The notes below the pieces were generated by a model. It was not told where the DNA came from and did no database searches. It was given only the letters and a program-made list of their open reading frames with translations. Positions 7,802 to 15,859 of a stretch of 64,000 nucleotides of DNA are shown piece after piece. The position numbers and the translations under genes were made by a program. This DNA comes from Streptomyces sp. NBC_01288 (GTDB lineage Bacteria > Actinomycetota > Actinomycetes > Streptomycetales > Streptomycetaceae), in assembly GCF_035982055.1 (NCBI RefSeq), contig NZ_CP108427.1, forward strand, positions 9,609,001 through 9,673,000, given 5' to 3'. How positions within the stretch are numbered: the first letter of the stretch is position 1; every line of letters begins with the position of its first letter.

Positions 7802-8965
7802 TCAGGGCGATACGGGAGTGGTGGCGTCGTCGTGCAGCAGGCGGCCGGGACCCAGGTCGTCGACCGGATCGGCCGGGGGATCGCCGGCGATCTGGCGGGC
7901 CAGCGTGTCGCCCCACACCGGGGCGAGGGTGAACGCGTAGGTGCCGCCCGCGACGAAGAACCCGCGGTGGCCTGGGACTTCGCCGATCACCGGCATCTCG
8001 TCCGGGGTCGCGGCCAGCGGTCCGGCCCACATGCGCAGCAGCCGCAGGTCGCCGAGGAACGGCAGGATGCGCCCGGCCTGGGCGAGGTTGCCGGCCATGC
8101 TCGGCACGCTGACGGTGCTGCGGCCCTCCATGTCGAGCTTCGCCGCGGGCCAGCCGCCGCCGATCAGCAGGTTGCCCGCGCTGACCTGCTTGACCGACAT
8201 GCCCTCGCCGATGTGCTGGACCAGGTGGTGCATGACCGGCGGGACCCGCACGGTCACGTGCATCTGGATCGCGACCGGGGACATCTGGATCCCCACCCCG
8301 GCGAGCGCGGAGATCTCGGTGATCCACGGCCCGGCCACGTTGACGACCACCGGCGCTGTCCAACTCCGTTCTCCTGAAAGCACCTTGTAGTCGCCGCCGA
8401 CCCGCTGGATGCCGGTCACCGGGGTGAAGGCGTGCACTTCGACGCCGAGGCGGCGGGCCGCGGTGAGATAGGCGGGGGTGATCAGCAGCGGGTTGGCGTA
8501 ACCGTCGAGCGGGCACCAACTGGCCGCGCGTACACGGTCGGAGAGCAACGGCAGCTGTTTGCGGGCCTCGTCGCCGGTGAGCACCTCGGTGGGGATGCCG
8601 GCCTTCCGCTCCCACTCGTGCTTCTCCCTCAACTCCTCTTCCTGTACGGCCGTTTCGGCGACCATGAAGCCGCCGCCGCGCCGCAACTCCACATCGGCGC
8701 CGAGCCGTTCCTCGATCTGCGACCAGTGGTCGGACGCCCGGCGTTGCAGGGGCAGCAGACGGGCGCTGTCGACCGGGACCTCCTGGCCCGGGCGACGGGT
8801 GTGGATGGCCTGGATGTGGAGGTTGCCCGCGGTGGTGCCGGAGCCCTCGCGGTTGGGGGCGCCGCGCTCCAACACCACGACCCGGTAACCGCGTTCGGCG
8901 AGGTGGAAGGCGGCACTGGCGCCGAGGATGCCGGCGCCGATGACGATGACGTCGGGCTGGTTCAC
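7802..8965 (-). CDS. FAD-dependent amine/imino acid oxidoreductase, HcnC/SoxB-like subunit
   Basis: 387 residues of the DAO family. The Rossmann start is DVIVIGAGILGASAAFHLAERGYRVVVLE in three segments with the GxGxxG core. GTTAGNLHIQ follows and the C-terminal FAD-binding part contains WAGPLAATPDEMPVIGEV and GFFVAGGTYAFTLAPVWG. The GTG start at 8965 overlaps the stop of the upstream gene (GTGA). Together with the next two genes it forms the three-part set seen in hydrogen cyanide synthase HcnABC, octopine/nopaline oxidases and D-hydroxyproline dehydrogenases, where this subunit holds the amine-oxidising FAD site. The substrate here is probably an N-substituted or cyclic amino acid (inference). 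Confidence 0.87.
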   Translation of the reverse strand: MNQPDVIVIGAGILGASAAFHLAERGYRVVVLERGAPNREGSGTTAGNLHIQAIHTRRPGQEVPVDSARLLPLQRRASDHWSQIEERLGADVELRRGGGFMVAETAVQEEELREKHEWERKAGIPTEVLTGDEARKQLPLLSDRVRAASWCPLDGYANPLLITPAYLTAARRLGVEVHAFTPVTGIQRVGGDYKVLSGERSWTAPVVVNVAGPWITEISALAGVGIQMSPVAIQMHVTVRVPPVMHHLVQHIGEGMSVKQVSAGNLLIGGGWPAAKLDMEGRSTVSVPSMAGNLAQAGRILPFLGDLRLLRMWAGPLAATPDEMPVIGEVPGHRGFFVAGGTYAFTLAPVWGDTLARQIAGDPPADPVDDLGPGRLLHDDATTPVSP

Positions 8966-10335
8966 GGGACGTCCTGCCCTTCGACCGTCGCGGCCATGGG
9001 CAGCGGCCGTATCGGCATCCGGGCCGCGAAGCACTCGGCCCAGCTCTCGTTCCGCCCGGTCAATGCCGCGACGATGTGGCCGCATTCGCGTCCCTGGCAG
9101 GGGCCCATGCCGGCGCGGGTGGCGGCCTTGGTGCCGTGCAGGTCGTTCCAGCCGGTCGCGGCGGCCTCCCGGATCTCGCCCGCGCTGACGCCCTCGCAGC
9201 GGCAGACCTGGGTGGCGTCGGGAATGTCCGCTGTGGTCGGCAACGGGTAGAGGCGGTCGGCCAGTTCGGCGAAACGGTCCAGGGCGCGGGCCCGGCGGCG
9301 AAGGCCGGACAGCCGTACGGGTGCGCGTTCGGGTGCCAGGCGGCGCAGGATCGCATGAGCGGCGAGCTGCCCTCGTACGCCGGCCGCGTGCACGCCCGCG
9401 ATACCGGCACAGTCCCCGGCGACGTACAGGCCGTCCACCGAGGTCGCGCCGTCCGCGTCCACGACCGGGAGTTGCTCCGTGCCGGTGGGGTCCGCCCGGG
9501 TGTCGCAGCCCAGGAGTCGGGGGAGTTCGGTGCTGGGGCGGAAGCCGAAGCCCACGCACAGTGCGTCGGTCTCCAACTGCCGTACGCCGCCGTCCTCTTG
9601 GCCGATGTCCACGGCGGTGACCTGGGTGTCGCCATGTGCGGCCAGTACACGGGCGCCCTGTTCGACGCCTACGCCGTGCCGGGCGAGGGTGAGCAGATAG
9701 CGGGCCGCCTCCGCGAGCCGTGCGGGTTGTCGCAGCGCGCCGCCGATCGCCGAAGTGCTGGGCCGGTACGGGTGGTTGAGCTCGACCAGCGCCTCGATCC
9801 GGGCGCCCACCTCCAGCAGCGCGCACGCGACCGGCAGCAGGAACGGACCGGTCCCGGCCAGCACGACCCGTTGGCCCACGGGAACCCGGTCCATGGTGGC
9901 CAGGTGCAGGGCGAACCCCGGGGTGACCACGCCGGGCAACGTCCAACCGGGGAAGGGCAGGGAGCGTTCGTACGCTCCGGTGGCGGCGAGCGTGGCCCGG
10001 GTGGTGATGCGGCCGAGGGCGCCCGTGCGGACGTCGGAGGTGAAGAGTGTGCGGCCCGCGTCCTCCGCGCCCCAGACCAGCGTGCCGGTGCGGACGACGA
10101 CCCCGGCGGCCCGCACCCGGTGGATCAGTTCGGTGCCGCGCGGGCGGAAGTCCCCGAAAGCGGCCGTGAGTTGGTCGGTCCGGCGCTTGTAGTACTGGCC
10201 GCCCAGGGTGTCGGACTCGTCGAGCAGCACGACGCTCAGCCCGCCCCGGGCCAGGACCAGCGCCGCGTGCAGTCCCGCCGGCCCGCCCCCGATGACCGCG
10301 ACGTCCGCCTCCGACTCCGCCATGACGTCAGCCAT
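8962..10335 (-). CDS. FAD/NAD(P)-binding oxidoreductase with BFD-like [2Fe-2S] domain, HcnB-like subunit
   Basis: 457 residues. The first FAD motif is VAVIGGGPAGLHAALVLARGG and a second nucleotide-binding loop is RVVLAGTGPFLLPVACALLE. GLYVAGDCAGIAGVHAAG closes the pyridine-nucleotide-disulfide type fold. Near the C terminus a BFD-like cluster ligand set is visible: CRCEG followed about 30 residues later by MGPCQGRECG. This is the alpha-type subunit of HcnABC/opine-oxidase-like enzymes and passes electrons between FADs and clusters. It overlaps the upstream ferredoxin-like gene by 8 nt and the downstream FAD gene by 4 nt, so the three subunits should be made together. Confidence 0.9.
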   Translation of the reverse strand: MADVMAESEADVAVIGGGPAGLHAALVLARGGLSVVLLDESDTLGGQYYKRRTDQLTAAFGDFRPRGTELIHRVRAAGVVVRTGTLVWGAEDAGRTLFTSDVRTGALGRITTRATLAATGAYERSLPFPGWTLPGVVTPGFALHLATMDRVPVGQRVVLAGTGPFLLPVACALLEVGARIEALVELNHPYRPSTSAIGGALRQPARLAEAARYLLTLARHGVGVEQGARVLAAHGDTQVTAVDIGQEDGGVRQLETDALCVGFGFRPSTELPRLLGCDTRADPTGTEQLPVVDADGATSVDGLYVAGDCAGIAGVHAAGVRGQLAAHAILRRLAPERAPVRLSGLRRRARALDRFAELADRLYPLPTTADIPDATQVCRCEGVSAGEIREAAATGWNDLHGTKAATRAGMGPCQGRECGHIVAALTGRNESWAECFAARMPIRPLPMAATVEGQDVP

Positions 10336-10660
10336 GGGCGGCCGTCGGCAGGGGCTCGGTGTGGGTGCGGATGTCCATGCCCTCGGCGACGTGAGCGGTG
10401 CAACTGCGGGAGCCGGGGCGGCCGTTGATGGTCACCTCGCACTCCAGGCAGACACCCATCCCACAGAAGGGGCCGCGCAACTGGCCGTTGACCGGGTTGC
10501 GGCGCAGCGGCCAGATACCGGCCGCGACCAGGACGGCGGTCACGGACTGGCCCGCCCAGGCCTCGCCGGGGGTGCCGTCGATGGTCACGGTGACCGTCTC
10601 CGGCAGGGAGTTGGGGCTCATGGCTGTGCTCACAGGGATCGAGGGAAGCGAAGGGCTCAC
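10328..10660 (-). CDS. (2Fe-2S)-binding ferredoxin-like subunit, HcnA-like
   Basis: A protein of about 110 residues. The [2Fe-2S] plant-type ligands are seen as GPFCGMGVCLECEVTI with a fourth Cys in GSRSCTAHV. This is the HcnA/SoxX-like small subunit. GTG at 10660 is chosen because it overlaps the ABC ATPase stop (GTGA). An internal ATG (MSPNSLPE) about 13 codons later would give a shorter form. Neighbouring genes encode the two FAD subunits. A hydrogen cyanide synthase function is not claimed: the same architecture serves several amine dehydrogenases. Confidence 0.85.
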   Translation of the reverse strand: MSPSLPSIPVSTAMSPNSLPETVTVTIDGTPGEAWAGQSVTAVLVAAGIWPLRRNPVNGQLRGPFCGMGVCLECEVTINGRPGSRSCTAHVAEGMDIRTHTEPLPTAAHG

Positions 10661-11412
10661 AGGATGCGGTCCAGGAACTGGCGGGTGCGCTCGTGTTCCG
10701 GTGCGGAGAAGAAGAGGTCCGGGGACTTGTCCTCCACCACCAGGCCGTCGGCGATGAACACCACCCGGTCGGCCGCCGCCCGGGCGAAGCCCATCTCGTG
10801 GCTGACGACGATCATGGTCATCCCCTCCTCGCGGAGCCGGACCATGACGTCCAGGACCTCACCGACCATCTCCGGGTCGAGCGCCGAGGTCGGTTCGTCG
10901 AAGAGCAGCAGCTCCGGGCGCATCGCCAGGGCACGGGCGATGGCCACCCGCTGTTGCTGGCCGCCGGAGAGCTGGGAGGGGTAGGAGGCGGTCTTGTCGG
11001 CGAGTCCCACCATGGCCAGCAACTCACCTGCCGCGCCGCGTGCTTCGGACTTGGAGACACCGTTCACGTGCACCGGACCGGACGCCACGTTGTCCAGCGC
11101 GGTCATGTTCGGGAACAGGTTGAACTGCTGGAACACCATGCCGGTACGCCGCCGTTGGACGGCGATCCGGCTTTCCCGCAGGGAGCCCCGCTCGCCGTAG
11201 CCGATCCGTTCGCCGCAGATGCTGACGGTGCCCGAGTCGGGGGTCTCAAGGTGGTTGAGGGTGCGCAGGAAGGTGCTCTTGCCGCCGCCCGAAGGTCCCA
11301 GGACGAGGACGACCTCTCCCTGCCGGACGGTCAGGTCGATGCCTTTGAGGACTTCGACTCCGCCGTAGGACTTGCGTACTTGGCGCGCTTCAACGACCGT
11401 CTCGGTGGTCAT
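10657..11412 (-). CDS. polar amino acid ABC transporter ATP-binding protein
   Basis: 251 residues with a complete ABC set: Walker A GPSGGGKST, Q-loop VFQQFNLFPNMTAL, signature LSGGQQQRVAIARAL, Walker B LLLFDEPTSALD and the H-loop VVSHEMGFA. Closest in style to the GlnQ/HisP group that imports polar amino acids. The start at 11412 overlaps the permease stop (ATGA). With the permease and binding lipoprotein upstream it forms a full importer inside the catabolic operon, so the substrate of the downstream oxidoreductase is probably a zwitterionic amino-acid-like molecule. Confidence 0.93.
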   Translation of the reverse strand: MTTETVVEARQVRKSYGGVEVLKGIDLTVRQGEVVLVLGPSGGGKSTFLRTLNHLETPDSGTVSICGERIGYGERGSLRESRIAVQRRRTGMVFQQFNLFPNMTALDNVASGPVHVNGVSKSEARGAAGELLAMVGLADKTASYPSQLSGGQQQRVAIARALAMRPELLLFDEPTSALDPEMVGEVLDVMVRLREEGMTMIVVSHEMGFARAAADRVVFIADGLVVEDKSPDLFFSAPEHERTRQFLDRIL

Positions 11413-12137
11413 CGGGTCTCCATTTCGAGTGCCGGTACGGCGGCACTCTTGATACGGCGGCCTTGGCTCGGCCCGGTCTGGTGGCCGCGGCCGACCCGGA
11501 TCTCCAGCCACCGCTGGACCAGGCCCCACAGGGTGGTCATCGCCAGGTAGTACAGGGCGGCTGCCGTGAGGCCCTCCAGGACCCGGAAGTTGGTCTGGAC
11601 GGCGAACTGGGTGCGGCGCAGCAGCTCTTCGACGGAGATCACCGAGACGAGCGTGGTCGTCTTGAGGAGTCCGTTGAAGCTGTTGCCGAGCGGCGGGACC
11701 ATCACCCGCAGCGCCTGCGGCATGACCACCACCCGGAACACCTTCCAGGGCGGCATGCCCAGCGCGCGGGCCGCCTCGGACTGGCCGCGCGGGACCGACA
11801 GCACCCCGGAGCGGACGATCTCCGAGAGGTACGCCGCCTCGTTCAGGACCAGGCCGGTCAGGGCCGCGCTGATCACGCCGAGGCGCAGGCCCAGCTGGGG
11901 CAACCCTGTGTAGATGATGACCAGTTGGACCAGTAGAGGTGTGCCGCGCATCAGCCACACGTAGAAGCCCGTGACCAGTCGGACCGGCCTGAACCGGGAC
12001 GCTCTGCCGACCGCCACGAGCACGGCGAGCGGAAGGGCGAGCGCCATGCTGACCGCGGTCAGCCAGATCGTCGTCCAGGCTCCCTGAACGAGCTGGGGAT
12101 CGGTGAGGAAGTCGAAGAAGGCATCCCAGGACCACAT
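11409..12137 (-). CDS. polar amino acid ABC transporter permease
   Basis: 242 residues with a HisM/GlnP-type layout. An N-terminal FLTDPQLVQGAWTTIWLTAVSMALALPLAVLVA region (TM1-2) is followed by MRGTPLLVQLVIIYTGLP and the EAA loop EIVRSGVLSVPRGQSEAARALGMPPW, here split over about residues 110-135. Further membrane segments follow. The single permease gene suggests a homodimeric channel. The end overlaps the ATPase gene by 4 nt; the binding protein is encoded 38 nt upstream. Confidence 0.92.
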   Translation of the reverse strand: MWSWDAFFDFLTDPQLVQGAWTTIWLTAVSMALALPLAVLVAVGRASRFRPVRLVTGFYVWLMRGTPLLVQLVIIYTGLPQLGLRLGVISAALTGLVLNEAAYLSEIVRSGVLSVPRGQSEAARALGMPPWKVFRVVVMPQALRVMVPPLGNSFNGLLKTTTLVSVISVEELLRRTQFAVQTNFRVLEGLTAAALYYLAMTTLWGLVQRWLEIRVGRGHQTGPSQGRRIKSAAVPALEMETR

Positions 12138-12175
12138 GGCTCTCGCCCTTCGCTGATTGCTTGGCGCTGATCGGG

Positions 12176-13048
12176 TTACTTCGCGCTGATCGCGCCGGTG
12201 GTCACTTTGAGATCGCCGGTGTAGGCGGTGACGCCGTACTTCTTGTACAACGTGGCCAAGTACCCGTTGCTACGAAGGGTGTTGAGCGCGTCCGCGACCG
12301 CGTCGGCGGCCTTCTGCTTGCCGAAACCGAGGGCCAGCGGGGCGGGGTTCATGCCCTTGACCGCCGTCTCGAAGCGGCCGTCCTTCTGGTAGTAGCTGGT
12401 GACCGCCTCGACGATGGCCACGCCCTCGACCTGGCCCGCGGACAGGGCCTGATAGGCGTCGGCGGTCGTGGTGAAGGTGCGGACGGTGACCTGCTTCTTG
12501 CCGGCCGTCTTCAGTTCCTTGTTGAGCGCGGTGAGGGTGTCGAACTCGTAGCCGGGCGCTTCCACGGCGATGGTCTTGCCGGAGAGGTCGTCCTCGGAGG
12601 TGATCTTCTTCGGGTTGCCCTTGGCGACGGAGATCGAGACGCCCTGGACCTCGTACGGGACGAGCTTGACGGTCTTGGCGCGCTCCGGTGTGTAGAACAT
12701 GCCGGTGTCGATCATGTCCCAGCGACCGGACTGCACACCGGGGATCTGTGCGTCGAAGGGGATGTTGACGAACTTCGGTGTGAGACACAGGAGTTTGGCT
12801 ATCTCGTCGCCGAGGTCCACCCGCATGCCGACGATCTTGTCGGAGGCGTCCAGGTACTGCATGGGCGGCAGGGTCGCGTTGGTCGAGATCGTCAGCGTGC
12901 CCGCCTTGACCAGGTCCGCCTTGCCCACCTTGGGCGTACAGCCGGTCGGGGCCGCGGCGGCGGACGACGACGAGTCCTCGCTGCCGCAGGCCGTCACGGT
13001 CAGAAGCAGGGCGGCGGCGGAGGAGGCCGCGATGAGAAGTCTGCGCAC
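12176..13048 (-). CDS. amino acid ABC transporter substrate-binding lipoprotein
   Basis: 290 residues of the SBP_bac_3 family. The signal is VRRLLIAASSAAALLLTV followed by the lipobox TACG, so the mature protein is lipid-anchored outside the membrane. Family landmarks are LTISTNATLPPMQYLDA, KIVGMRVDLGDEIAKLL, the segment PFDAQIPGVQSGRWDMIDTG and SVAKGNPKKI. GTG at 13048 is chosen because the signal peptide begins there and a GGTGA sequence lies about 7 nt upstream; the longer open frame has no sense. It is 7 nt after the DapA-like gene, whose stop codon lies just before this start. Confidence 0.92.
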   Translation of the reverse strand: MRRLLIAASSAAALLLTVTACGSEDSSSSAAAAPTGCTPKVGKADLVKAGTLTISTNATLPPMQYLDASDKIVGMRVDLGDEIAKLLCLTPKFVNIPFDAQIPGVQSGRWDMIDTGMFYTPERAKTVKLVPYEVQGVSISVAKGNPKKITSEDDLSGKTIAVEAPGYEFDTLTALNKELKTAGKKQVTVRTFTTTADAYQALSAGQVEGVAIVEAVTSYYQKDGRFETAVKGMNPAPLALGFGKQKAADAVADALNTLRSNGYLATLYKKYGVTAYTGDLKVTTGAISAK

Positions 13049-13055
13049 GGTCGGT

Positions 13056-14042
13056 TCACCTTTTTCCGGTGCTGATGGAAGTTCCGGTGGTGGCGGAATT
13101 CCCGGTGCTGGTGGAGCAGGAGTGCAGCCCGGCCTCGTCGAGCGCCTCGGACAGGCCGAGCAGCGCGGACGGGTCCTCCAGGGGGAGCAACGGGGGGCGT
13201 ACATGCCCTCCGGGCTGCCCGAGCAGCCGCATGGCGGCTTTGAGCTGCGAGGTGGGTGAGGCGAACCGTGAGCTGTAGTCGTCGTTGACGAGCAGGTTCA
13301 CAAGCCGTTCGTAGCGTGCCGACCAGTCCCGGGCCCGGTCGAGGTCACCGGCCCAGTAGGCCTCGTAGAAGGGGACGGCGAAGCGGGCGCCGAGGCCGCC
13401 GCCGTCGATGTTCCCGGCGCCGCCGAACTCGGCCATGACGGCCATGCCCCGGCGGTGGATGAAGCGGCCGAAGACCTGGACCTTGCCGGCCAGGGCGGCG
13501 CAGGTGTCCGCGACCTTCAACTCGTCGCCGGAGCTGTCCTTGACGGCCACCACGGTGTCCAACTCGGCCAGTTCGACCAGGGTGTTGACCGTGATGTCCA
13601 CGGCGGTGCCGCGCGGCCAGTTGTAGACCATGAGCGGCAGGTCGACGGCCCCGGCCAGAGTGGCGTAGAAGGCGTGGATCTCGTCCTGGCTCGGGTGGAC
13701 GTACGGCGGCGGGGTGGTGAGGATGCCGTCCGCGCCGATCGCGCGGGCGTGCTCGCCGTAGCGGGCGGACTCGGCGGCGGTGTAGGCGCCGCAGCCGATC
13801 ACCACCGGTATCTGGCCGGAGAGTTCGGCGACCGCGATCTCGGCCACCCGGCGGCGCTCCTCGGGGGTCTGGGAGAACCACTCGCCGGTCGTGCCGTTCA
13901 CCAGGACTCCGTGCACGCCGTGCTCCGCGTACAGCGCGAGCAGTGCGCGCCAGGCGTCCTCGTCGAGGGAGCCGTCGGCGGCGAAGGGCGTGGGTGCGGC
14001 CGGCCAGTAGCCGCGCCAGGGGGCGGCGACCGAGGTGTTCAT
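13056..14042 (-). CDS. DapA-family (dihydrodipicolinate synthase/N-acetylneuraminate lyase) enzyme
   Basis: 328 residues of the class I aldolase-like DapA family. It has the NGTTGEWFSQTPEERRRV entry motif, the Tyr of LPLMVYNWPRG and the Schiff-base Lys of DTVVAVKDSSGDE. The last ~20 residues are a Ser/Thr/Gly-rich tail beyond the usual fold. This is the first gene of the nine-gene operon, opposite a LacI-type regulator. Family members include pyrroline-4-hydroxy-2-carboxylate deaminase of hydroxyproline breakdown. That fits the HcnABC-like enzyme here, but the usual epimerase and semialdehyde dehydrogenase genes are missing, so the reaction is left open. Confidence 0.88.
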   Translation of the reverse strand: MNTSVAAPWRGYWPAAPTPFAADGSLDEDAWRALLALYAEHGVHGVLVNGTTGEWFSQTPEERRRVAEIAVAELSGQIPVVIGCGAYTAAESARYGEHARAIGADGILTTPPPYVHPSQDEIHAFYATLAGAVDLPLMVYNWPRGTAVDITVNTLVELAELDTVVAVKDSSGDELKVADTCAALAGKVQVFGRFIHRRGMAVMAEFGGAGNIDGGGLGARFAVPFYEAYWAGDLDRARDWSARYERLVNLLVNDDYSSRFASPTSQLKAAMRLLGQPGGHVRPPLLPLEDPSALLGLSEALDEAGLHSCSTSTGNSATTGTSISTGKR

Positions 14043-14099
14043 GGTGAGCTCCGATCGAGTGTCAGCCCCGGCAGGACGTCACCTGATGGGACCACTCTG

Positions 14100-14113
14100 T
14101 GGGATCGATTGCA
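14100..14113. promoter_or_regulatory. LacI-type operator, proximal to the catabolic operon
   Basis: TGGGATCGATTGCA is an imperfect palindrome centred on CG (inner core ATCGAT), the form bound by LacI-family repressors. It lies 58-71 nt upstream of the DapA-like gene start at 14042. A near-copy occurs at 14253-14266, just before the divergent LacI-type gene. Confidence 0.6.
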
Positions 14114-14252
14114 CAGCACCGTGACACCGGCCGGAGGGGACGGTCAACCTCGTTCTGGCCGGAAACTGCTGGCGAAACGTATTGTTTACGCCACCGACTC
14201 GACCGCGTCTGACATGATGGCGATCACGGCTCGGCGCGTGAGAAGAGCCGTA

Positions 14253-14266
14253 TGGGATCGATTTCA
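14253..14266. promoter_or_regulatory. LacI-type operator, at the regulator start
   Basis: TGGGATCGATTTCA matches the site at 14100-14113 in 13 of 14 positions and shares the ATCGAT core. It touches the ATG at 14266. Its place suggests autorepression of the regulator, and the ~153-nt centre spacing would allow looping with the other site (inference). Confidence 0.6.
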
Positions 14267-15321
14267 TGATCGGGGGTGGGCCGGTGGCCGTCACCTTGGA
14301 CCAGGTGGCCGAGGCGGCAGGGGTCTCCAAGAGCACGGCCTCGCGCGTGCTCAGCGGCTCCAGCCGGGTCAGTGCGCAGACGAAGCGCGCGGTGCAGTCC
14401 GCGGCGGAACGCCTCGGGTACCGCCCCAACCGGATCGCCAGCGGACTGCGCACCAGGCGCAGCAACCTCGTCGGGCTGGTGATAACCAACCTGGTGAACG
14501 CCTCGTTCCACCGCATCACCGAGGTGCTCCAGCAACGGCTGGACGAACGCGGCTACCAGGTGCTGCTGTGCGTCACCGACTCGGACCCGGCGCGTGAACG
14601 CCGGTACCTGGACATGCTGTTGGACCACCGCGTCGACGGCCTGATCATCGTGGGCACGGGCGACAACACCGCGACGGTCCGGGAGGTGAGCGCGGCCGGC
14701 ATCCCGGTGGTCAACCTGATGCGCACACCCGACAACGCCCCCGGCGACTCCGTCATGGCCAGCGACCGGGACGGCGCCGAACTGGCCGTCCGCCATCTGC
14801 TCGACCTCGGCCACCGGAACATCGCCTTCATCGGCGGCGAGCCCCACGTCGACTCCGGACGCGACCGCTACGCGGGATTCGCCGCGGCCCTGGCCACCGT
14901 CGGACTCGAACCCGATCCAGCCCTGTGCGCACGCGGCCCGTACACCGTGCCGTTCGGCGCGGAGGCGGTCATGCGGCTGATGGCCGCGGACATCCCGCCG
15001 ACCGCGCTGTACAGCGCCAACCACGAAGCGACGTTCGGGGTGCTCGGGGGCTTGGTGCAGCTCGGGGTTCGCGTGCCGGAACAGCTCTCTCTCGTGTGCC
15101 ACGAGGAGGCTCCCTGGTTCCCGTACTGGCACCCGCCGATCACCGTCGTCGACAACGGGGCGCGCGACCTCGGCGAACTCGCCGCGGAGCAACTGCTGCG
15201 CCGCATCGACAGTCGCTCCGATGGCGGCGACCCCGGCCCGGAGGGCGCCGGCCGGCTCATCCGGGTCGGCTCGCGGCTGGTGGTGCGTGACTCGACCACG
15301 GCGCCGCGTTGGCCGGAGTGA
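14266..15321 (+). CDS. LacI-family transcriptional regulator
   Basis: 351 residues. The N-terminal helix-turn-helix is VTLDQVAEAAGVSKSTASRVLSG, split here around residues 9-31, followed by the hinge LGYRPNRIASGLRT. The effector domain is the periplasmic-binding-protein type, with LVGLVITNLVNASFHRI, DHRVDGLIIVG and FIGGEPHVDSGRDRYAGF. ATG at 14266 is listed; GTG at 14284 is an alternative that starts just before the HTH and would leave the operator wholly upstream. It is divergent from the nine-gene catabolic operon and probably represses it until the substrate or an intermediate binds. Confidence 0.92.
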   Translation: MIGGGPVAVTLDQVAEAAGVSKSTASRVLSGSSRVSAQTKRAVQSAAERLGYRPNRIASGLRTRRSNLVGLVITNLVNASFHRITEVLQQRLDERGYQVLLCVTDSDPARERRYLDMLLDHRVDGLIIVGTGDNTATVREVSAAGIPVVNLMRTPDNAPGDSVMASDRDGAELAVRHLLDLGHRNIAFIGGEPHVDSGRDRYAGFAAALATVGLEPDPALCARGPYTVPFGAEAVMRLMAADIPPTALYSANHEATFGVLGGLVQLGVRVPEQLSLVCHEEAPWFPYWHPPITVVDNGARDLGELAAEQLLRRIDSRSDGGDPGPEGAGRLIRVGSRLVVRDSTTAPRWPE

Positions 15322-15432
15322 CGGCTGACTCCTGGGTTCAGGCGCACTGTCGACTCCCGCGATACTGCCCTGCAACGGCCCCCACCGTCCGGGCTGTTGG
15401 GGGACTCGCGGTGACGACGGCAAGGGTGAGCT

Positions 15433-15839
15433 GTCCGTCGCCCGGGCCGTGTCGCCCAGTGCGTGAAGGAGCGTGGCGGCCGCGGGGATGCGCAGGGTGT
15501 CCGGCCAGAGCAGGGCGAAGACGCGGCGGACCGGCCAGTCGATGAGGGGGCGGGCGACGGCTCGCGGGTCGAAGTGTGCCGTCACGCCGAGTTCGTTCAT
15601 GACCGCGAGGCCGATGCGGTTGGCGACCAGGCTGTGCAGGGTCAGTTGGTCGTCGGCGGTGGCGGCGATCCGGGGCGCGAACCCGGCGTCGCGGCACGCG
15701 GCCAGGAAACGGGTACGGCCGGACTCCAGCACCCGGCGAAGTGTTCAGCGTCTGGCGCGCAGGGCGAGGCGCACCGCGATGCGGTGTTCACAAGCAGCGC
15801 CTCCAACACTTCGCCGGGATGACCACCCGGCACCTTCAC
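15433..15839 (-). pseudogene. LysR-type regulator effector domain remnant
   Basis: On the minus strand, GGHPGEVLEALL (from 15839) is followed in a second frame by EHRIAVRLALRA. A third piece, RTRFLAACRDAGFAPRIAA and then LTLHSLVANRIGLAVMNELGV, lies in the frame ending near 15433. Read in order these give the C-terminal half of a LysR substrate-binding domain with at least one frameshift. There is no DNA-binding domain, and no stop follows in the last frame until far inside the antisense of the LacI-type gene. The remnant is squeezed between two intact genes, so it looks like debris from a rearrangement. Confidence 0.6.
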
Positions 15840-15859
15840 GCATTATCCCCTCGGGCCGC

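Noticed and set aside
10328..10660. Hydrogen cyanide synthase (hcnABC) as a firm call for the three oxidoreductase genes
   Set aside because: The same three-part architecture serves opine, hydroxyproline and other amine dehydrogenases; operon context is catabolic with an importer.
5964..14042. Canonical hydroxyproline degradation operon
   Set aside because: DapA-like and HcnABC-like parts fit, but no proline-racemase-type epimerase or semialdehyde dehydrogenase is present, and a hydantoinase-like gene is.
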